Below are positions 60,226 through 64,000 of a DNA stretch of 64,000 nt, in pieces (position 1 is the stretch's first letter; each line of letters begins with the position of its first letter). The notes beneath the pieces are model-generated. The model worked only from the letters and a program-made list of their open reading frames with translations. It did no database searches and was not told where the DNA came from. Position numbers and translations under genes: made by a program. Source of the DNA: Brevibacillus gelatini (GTDB lineage Bacteria; Bacillota; Bacilli; Brevibacillales; Brevibacillaceae); assembly GCF_003710935.1 (NCBI RefSeq), contig NZ_RHHS01000027.1, positions 124,001 through 188,000 of the forward strand, in the 5' to 3' direction.

Positions 60226-62139
60226 GTGGCACAAATTAACGTAACGTTCCCGGATGGAGCTGTCCGTCAGTACGAAGCTGGGATTACCATCGAAGAGATC
60301 GCAGGCTCCATCAGTTCAAGCCTGAAGAAAAAAGCAGTAGCTGGCAAAATTGACGGCAAAGTGGTGGATCTGTACACAGCGCTTGAGAATGACGCAGCCA
60401 TTGAAATCGTGACGCTCGATTCGCCGGAAGGGCTGGAAGTATATCGCCACAGTACCGCTCACTTGCTTGCCCAGGCGGTAAAACGCCTGTACGGCAGCGA
60501 TGTCAAACTCGGCATCGGTCCTGTGATCGAGGATGGCTTCTACTACGATATGGACATTCCGGTTTCTCTCTCTCCGGAGGACCTTGGCAAGATTGAGGCG
60601 GAAATGGAAAAAATCGTGAAGGAAGACCTGCCAATCCGCCGCAGAGTTGTCAGCCGCGACGAGGCGACAAGAATTTTTCAAAACCTCAACGACCATCTGA
60701 AGCTGGAGTTGATCCGCGACCTGCCGGCAGATGCGACGATCACGCTGTACGAGCAGGGCGAGTTTTTCGACCTCTGTCGCGGGCCGCACCTGCCGTCCAC
60801 TGGCTACATCAAAGCGTTCAAGCTGATGAGCGTGGCAGGTGCATACTGGCGCGGAAAAGCGGAAAACCAGGTGCTGCAGCGCGTCTACGGTACCGCCTGG
60901 CCGAAAAAAGCGGATATGGACGAATACCTGCACTTCATCGAAGAGGCGAAAAAGCGCGATCACCGCAAACTGGGCAAAGAGCTGGAGCTGTTCATGTTCT
61001 CCGAGGAAGCGCCTGGCATGCCGTTCTACCTGCCAAACGGATTTACGGTCCGCAACGAGCTGGAGCAATTCTCCCGCCGTCTGCAACAGCTGGCTCAATA
61101 CACAGAGGTGCGCACTCCGTTCCTCATGAACGAGCGCCTCTGGAAAGAATCCGGTCACTGGGACCACTACAAGGAAAACATGTACTTCTCTGAGGTAGAC
61201 AACGCGACTTACGCCTTGAAGCCGATGAACTGCCCAGGCCACATGCTCATTTACAAAAACACCATGCATTCCTACCGCGACTTGCCGATTCGCTATTCCG
61301 AGTTCGGCCAGGTTCACCGCCACGAATACTCCGGTGCGCTGAACGGCATGCTGCGGGTTCGCACCTTCTGCCAGGACGACGCGCACGTATTCGTCCGTCC
61401 TGACCAGATCGAGAGCGAGATCAAAAACATGATTAAGCTGATCGACAAAATCTACAAAGTGTTCGGCTTTGAATACAGCGTAGCGCTCTCCACTCGTCCG
61501 GAAGATTCCATGGGCTCCGACGAACTGTGGGAAACAGCGGAAAGCGCTCTGAAAAAAGTGCTGGAGCAGCTGGAGATGCCGTACGAAATCAAGGAAGGCG
61601 ATGGCGCGTTCTACGGACCAAAGATCGACTTCCAGATTACCGACGCGTTGAAACGCCGTCACCAATGCGGTACCATCCAGCTCGACTTCCAGATGCCGGA
61701 GAAGTTCGATCTGACTTACGTGGGCCAAGACAACGAGAAGCATCGTCCGGTTGTATTGCACCGTGCGATGTACGGCTCCATGGAGCGTTTCATCGGCATC
61801 CTGATCGAGCACTACGCAGGCGCATTCCCTGTATGGCTGACGCCAATCCAGGCACGTCTGATGAACATCAGCGAGGTGCACATTCCGTACGCCGAGCAAG
61901 TCAAGGAAAAGCTGCAGCAAGCTGGCATCCGCGTAGAGCTGGATGCGCGCAACGAAAAAATCGGCTACAAAATCCGTGAAGCGCAAGTGCAAAAAATCCC
62001 GTACATGCTGGTCATCGGGGAAAAAGAAGTGACAGACGGCACTCTGTCTGTACGCAAACGCGGAGTAGGCGATGAAGGTTCCATGACCGTTGATGCGTTC
62101 GTGGAAAAAATTCGCGCAGAAATCAACGAAATGAAGTAA
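60226..62139 (+). CDS. thrS: Threonyl-tRNA synthetase
   Basis: A 637-residue class II synthetase. It has a TGS domain (1-60), editing domain (HSTAHLLAQAV and the later FFDLCRGPHLPSTG), catalytic core (YALKPMNCPGHMLIYK; RYSEFGQVHRHE; VVLHRAMYGSMERF) and an anticodon-binding C-terminus. Zinc ligands Cys in MNCPGH and the His residues are present. The start is GTG 60226 with AAGGAAG 9 bases upstream. The gene is under T-box control and ends at a strong terminator. Confidence 0.97.
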   Translation: MAQINVTFPDGAVRQYEAGITIEEIAGSISSSLKKKAVAGKIDGKVVDLYTALENDAAIEIVTLDSPEGLEVYRHSTAHLLAQAVKRLYGSDVKLGIGPVIEDGFYYDMDIPVSLSPEDLGKIEAEMEKIVKEDLPIRRRVVSRDEATRIFQNLNDHLKLELIRDLPADATITLYEQGEFFDLCRGPHLPSTGYIKAFKLMSVAGAYWRGKAENQVLQRVYGTAWPKKADMDEYLHFIEEAKKRDHRKLGKELELFMFSEEAPGMPFYLPNGFTVRNELEQFSRRLQQLAQYTEVRTPFLMNERLWKESGHWDHYKENMYFSEVDNATYALKPMNCPGHMLIYKNTMHSYRDLPIRYSEFGQVHRHEYSGALNGMLRVRTFCQDDAHVFVRPDQIESEIKNMIKLIDKIYKVFGFEYSVALSTRPEDSMGSDELWETAESALKKVLEQLEMPYEIKEGDGAFYGPKIDFQITDALKRRHQCGTIQLDFQMPEKFDLTYVGQDNEKHRPVVLHRAMYGSMERFIGILIEHYAGAFPVWLTPIQARLMNISEVHIPYAEQVKEKLQQAGIRVELDARNEKIGYKIREAQVQKIPYMLVIGEKEVTDGTLSVRKRGVGDEGSMTVDAFVEKIRAEINEMK

Positions 62140-62144
62140 CGCAA

Positions 62145-62186
62145 AAAAGGGCAGTTCTCCCTCGAACGGCGGGAAACTGCCCTTTT
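62145..62186 (+). terminator. Terminator after thrS
   Basis: AAAAGGGCAGTT…AACTGCCCTTTT stem with inner TCCC/GGGA pairing and a short T-run. Confidence 0.85.
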
Positions 62187-62356
62187 ACATTATGGTGCTT
62201 TCCCCTTTTTTACCCTCCACCTGCTGGCGATGTTGCGAAGCGGTGAAAAGTGCAGGGAAAGCGAGCCATTTCCCGGATGAATGTGGTACGCTAGTAAAAA
62301 AGCCTGCACCGCTTGTAGCATGCCATGCTCAGCCAGGAAAAGGGGAGTGACCAGCA

Positions 62357-63382
62357 GTGCCAGAGCAGTTGCAAGTACGTGACACACGAAACCGCCCTCT
62401 CCGTGATCTGCGCATTTCCGTGACAGACAGATGCAATTTTCGCTGCCGGTACTGTATGCCGGCTGAAATTTTCGGATCGGACTTCGCATTTTTACCGCAG
62501 CACAAGCTGCTGTCGTTTGAAGAAATTGCCCGTTTGACCAGCATATTTACCTCGCTTGGCGTGCGGAAAATCCGGATTACCGGCGGAGAACCGCTGATGC
62601 GCAGGGATTTGCCAACGTTAATTCAAATGATCCGGAAAATAGACAACGTCCAGGATATTGCCATGACCACGAATGGCTCGCTGCTCGTCCGCCATGCCCA
62701 GGCATTGAAGGAAGCCGGACTGGATCGCGTCACCGTCAGTCTCGACAGCCTGGACAACGAGCGATTTGGCATGTTGAACGGCAGAGGCTATCCCGTGGAT
62801 GCGGTGCTCGACGGGATTCGCGCGGCGGCAGAGGCGGGACTCGGGGTGAAAATCAACATGGTCGTTCAGCGCGGCGTCAATGACCAGGACATTTTGCCGA
62901 TGGTCCGTTACTTCCGCGAGCAGGGGCATACCTTGCGCTTTATCGAGTTCATGGATGTTGGCAACAGCAACGGCTGGAGACTCGATCAGGTCGTGCCTTC
63001 CAGCGAAATCGTCCGGCTGATCCACGCAGAAATGCCGCTCGCGCCAGTCGAGCCGAACTACTTCGGCGAGGTCGCTTCGCGCTACCGCTACGAGGGAAGC
63101 GATCAGGAGATAGGGCTGATCTCGTCGGTGACACAAGCCTTTTGTTCTACCTGCACGCGCGCGCGGCTGTCTGCTGAGGGGAAAATGTACAACTGCCTGT
63201 TCGCCTCTGCCGGACATGACTTGCGCGAGCCGCTGCGCAGCGGGCGAAGCGACGACGAAATCCGGGAGCTGATTCGCGCGATCTGGGAAAAGCGCGACGA
63301 GCGCTATTCGGAGGAACGGCTGGACGAAACGCCGGGACTGCAAAAGCGTCCGAAGGTGGAAATGTCCCACATTGGAGGATAA
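62357..63382 (+). CDS. moaA: GTP 3',8-cyclase MoaA
   Basis: A 341-residue radical-SAM enzyme of molybdenum cofactor synthesis that converts GTP to 3',8-cyclo-GTP. The N-terminal cluster motif is [10 protein letters not shown], the SAM-binding GGEPLMR follows, and the C-terminal cluster cysteines are in [19 protein letters not shown]. The C-terminal GG needed for activity is present (SHIGG). GTG start with AGGGGAG 9 bases upstream. It is monocistronic here; other moa genes are outside the window. Confidence 0.96.
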   Translation: MPEQLQVRDTRNRPLRDLRISVTDRCNFRCRYCMPAEIFGSDFAFLPQHKLLSFEEIARLTSIFTSLGVRKIRITGGEPLMRRDLPTLIQMIRKIDNVQDIAMTTNGSLLVRHAQALKEAGLDRVTVSLDSLDNERFGMLNGRGYPVDAVLDGIRAAAEAGLGVKINMVVQRGVNDQDILPMVRYFREQGHTLRFIEFMDVGNSNGWRLDQVVPSSEIVRLIHAEMPLAPVEPNYFGEVASRYRYEGSDQEIGLISSVTQAFCSTCTRARLSAEGKMYNCLFASAGHDLREPLRSGRSDDEIRELIRAIWEKRDERYSEERLDETPGLQKRPKVEMSHIGG

Positions 63383-63395
63383 AGAGCATAAAGCC

Positions 63396-63424
63396 TTGAC
63401 AAAGACAACTCTACCTTGTATGAT
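63396..63424 (+). promoter_or_regulatory. SigA promoter of the infC operon
   Basis: TTGACA-N17-TATGAT (63396-63401 and 63419-63424), essentially consensus. Transcription should start near 63431. Confidence 0.85.
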
Positions 63425-63430
63425 AAGTTG

Positions 63431-63598
63431 CGTGTATAAACACTTCATAATTCGAGAACAAGCAGAGGCGCCCAGCTTCTCACCTGGGTCGACGTCTTCA
63501 CGACTGTTGACAGGTAACTCTTATGCAAGGAGATCCTTGGATCTATTGAAATTGCTTAGGTGAGATATGTGCGGGCGCAGTTGCGTTCGCACATTTTT
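63431..63598 (+). ncRNA. infC (L20-type) leader RNA with attenuator
   Basis: The untranslated leader before infC has the arrangement of the Bacillota infC-rpmI-rplT leader, where ribosomal protein L20 promotes early termination. Conserved-looking blocks are CACCTGGG, GACAGGT, GCAAGGAGATCCTTGG and TAGGTGAG. A terminator ends it (63569-63579 with 63583-63593, then T5). Identification rests on position and structure; the sequence itself was not compared by model. Confidence 0.75.
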
Positions 63599-63631
63599 GT
63601 TCCTTCTCGAAATTGACGGAGGTGGCAAGTA

Positions 63632-64000
63632 TTAGCAAGGATCAAATGTTAGTTAACGAAGCGATCCGTGCCCGTGAAGTCCGTTTGATCGGCGCTGACG
63701 GGAGCCAATTGGGAGTCGTACCCTTCAGGGAAGCGTTGCGCATTGCCCAGGAAGCCGATTTGGATCTGGTAAACGTTGCTCCGACAGCCAAACCGCCTGT
63801 ATGCCGTATCATGGACTACGGAAAGTTCAAGTACGAGCAGGCGAAAAAGGAGAAAGAAGCACGGAAAAACCAGAAGATCATCGAGCTGAAAGAAGTGCGT
63901 TTTTCTTCTAACATCGAAGAACACGATTTTCAAACCAAGCTTCGCAACGTCCGCAAGTTCTTGGAGGATCACCACAAGGTGAAGTGTACGATCCGTTTCC
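63632..64000 (+). CDS. infC: Translation initiation factor IF-3 (5' part)
   Basis: The first 123 codons of infC, cut by the window edge. The start codon is ATT, with GGAGGT 7 bases upstream. The rare AUU start is a known feature of infC that permits IF-3 autoregulation by initiation-codon discrimination. The protein reads (M)[18 protein letters not shown] and continues through [19 protein letters not shown] and [17 protein letters not shown], the N-terminal domain and linker. It should be followed by rpmI and rplT outside the window. Confidence 0.95.

Overview
The window reads as chromosomal DNA of a spore-forming, moderately GC-rich member of the Bacillota, most like Brevibacillus or a close relative in the Paenibacillaceae. 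This rests on spore genes (cwlJ-gerQ, a YtvI-type protein, ytxC, a YheC/D ATP-grasp protein), strong AGGAGG-type ribosome binding sites with frequent GTG/TTG starts, a T-box in front of thrS, an infC leader with an ATT start codon, and menaquinone synthesis by the futalosine route (mqnC). No rRNA, tRNA or CRISPR array was seen.

Layout. 1-11 kb: purU, def, an XRE regulator with paired operators, a heterodimeric ABC exporter, an SPFH protein, hrpB and bluB. 11-17 kb: a two-component system followed by a MacAB-like tripartite exporter. 17-20 kb: an unassigned structured intergenic region, mscL, a YheC/D protein, an AraC fragment and a VOC protein. 20-26 kb: a sensor kinase with an extracellular solute-binding domain, a sigma-54 activator, a TAXI-type binding lipoprotein and an MHS-family (KgtP-like) permease. 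The permease lies behind a consensus -24/-12 promoter with a palindrome upstream. 26-33 kb: a YtvI-like gene, a glutamate symporter, an NrtR-like Nudix regulator with its promoter/operator, a truncated PARG-like gene, DUF1802, an oxidoreductase and a GNAT. 33-43 kb: an Rrf2 unit with two inverted repeats, MFS, ypsA, an ArsR/AHSA1 pair, a DHH phosphoesterase, two peptidases, an SDR and ilvE. 43.2-44.4 kb: an AT-rich insertion carrying a secreted NlpC/P60-like enzyme, a broken lipoprotein gene and a small membrane protein. 44.4-54 kb: a MocR regulator divergent from paiB, lysE and a B3/B4 protein, then efflux, Eis-like, PilZ and DUF2087/GIY-YIG genes plus several tiny membrane proteins. 54.2-54.95 kb: an IS200-type element. 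55-64 kb: yneQ-like, cwlJ-gerQ, a DedA/VTT protein, mqnC, ytxC, T-box-thrS, moaA, and the infC leader with the start of infC.

Working together. The best integrated unit is at 20.4-26.4 kb. It appears to be a nutrient-sensing circuit in which an extracellular ligand, possibly handed over by the TAXI lipoprotein, activates a sigma-54 enhancer-binding protein that drives a dicarboxylate-type permease. A second coherent unit is the NrtR regulator next to a decayed ADP-ribose-related gene. The 11-17 kb block looks like a stress- or antibiotic-responsive exporter with its own two-component system.
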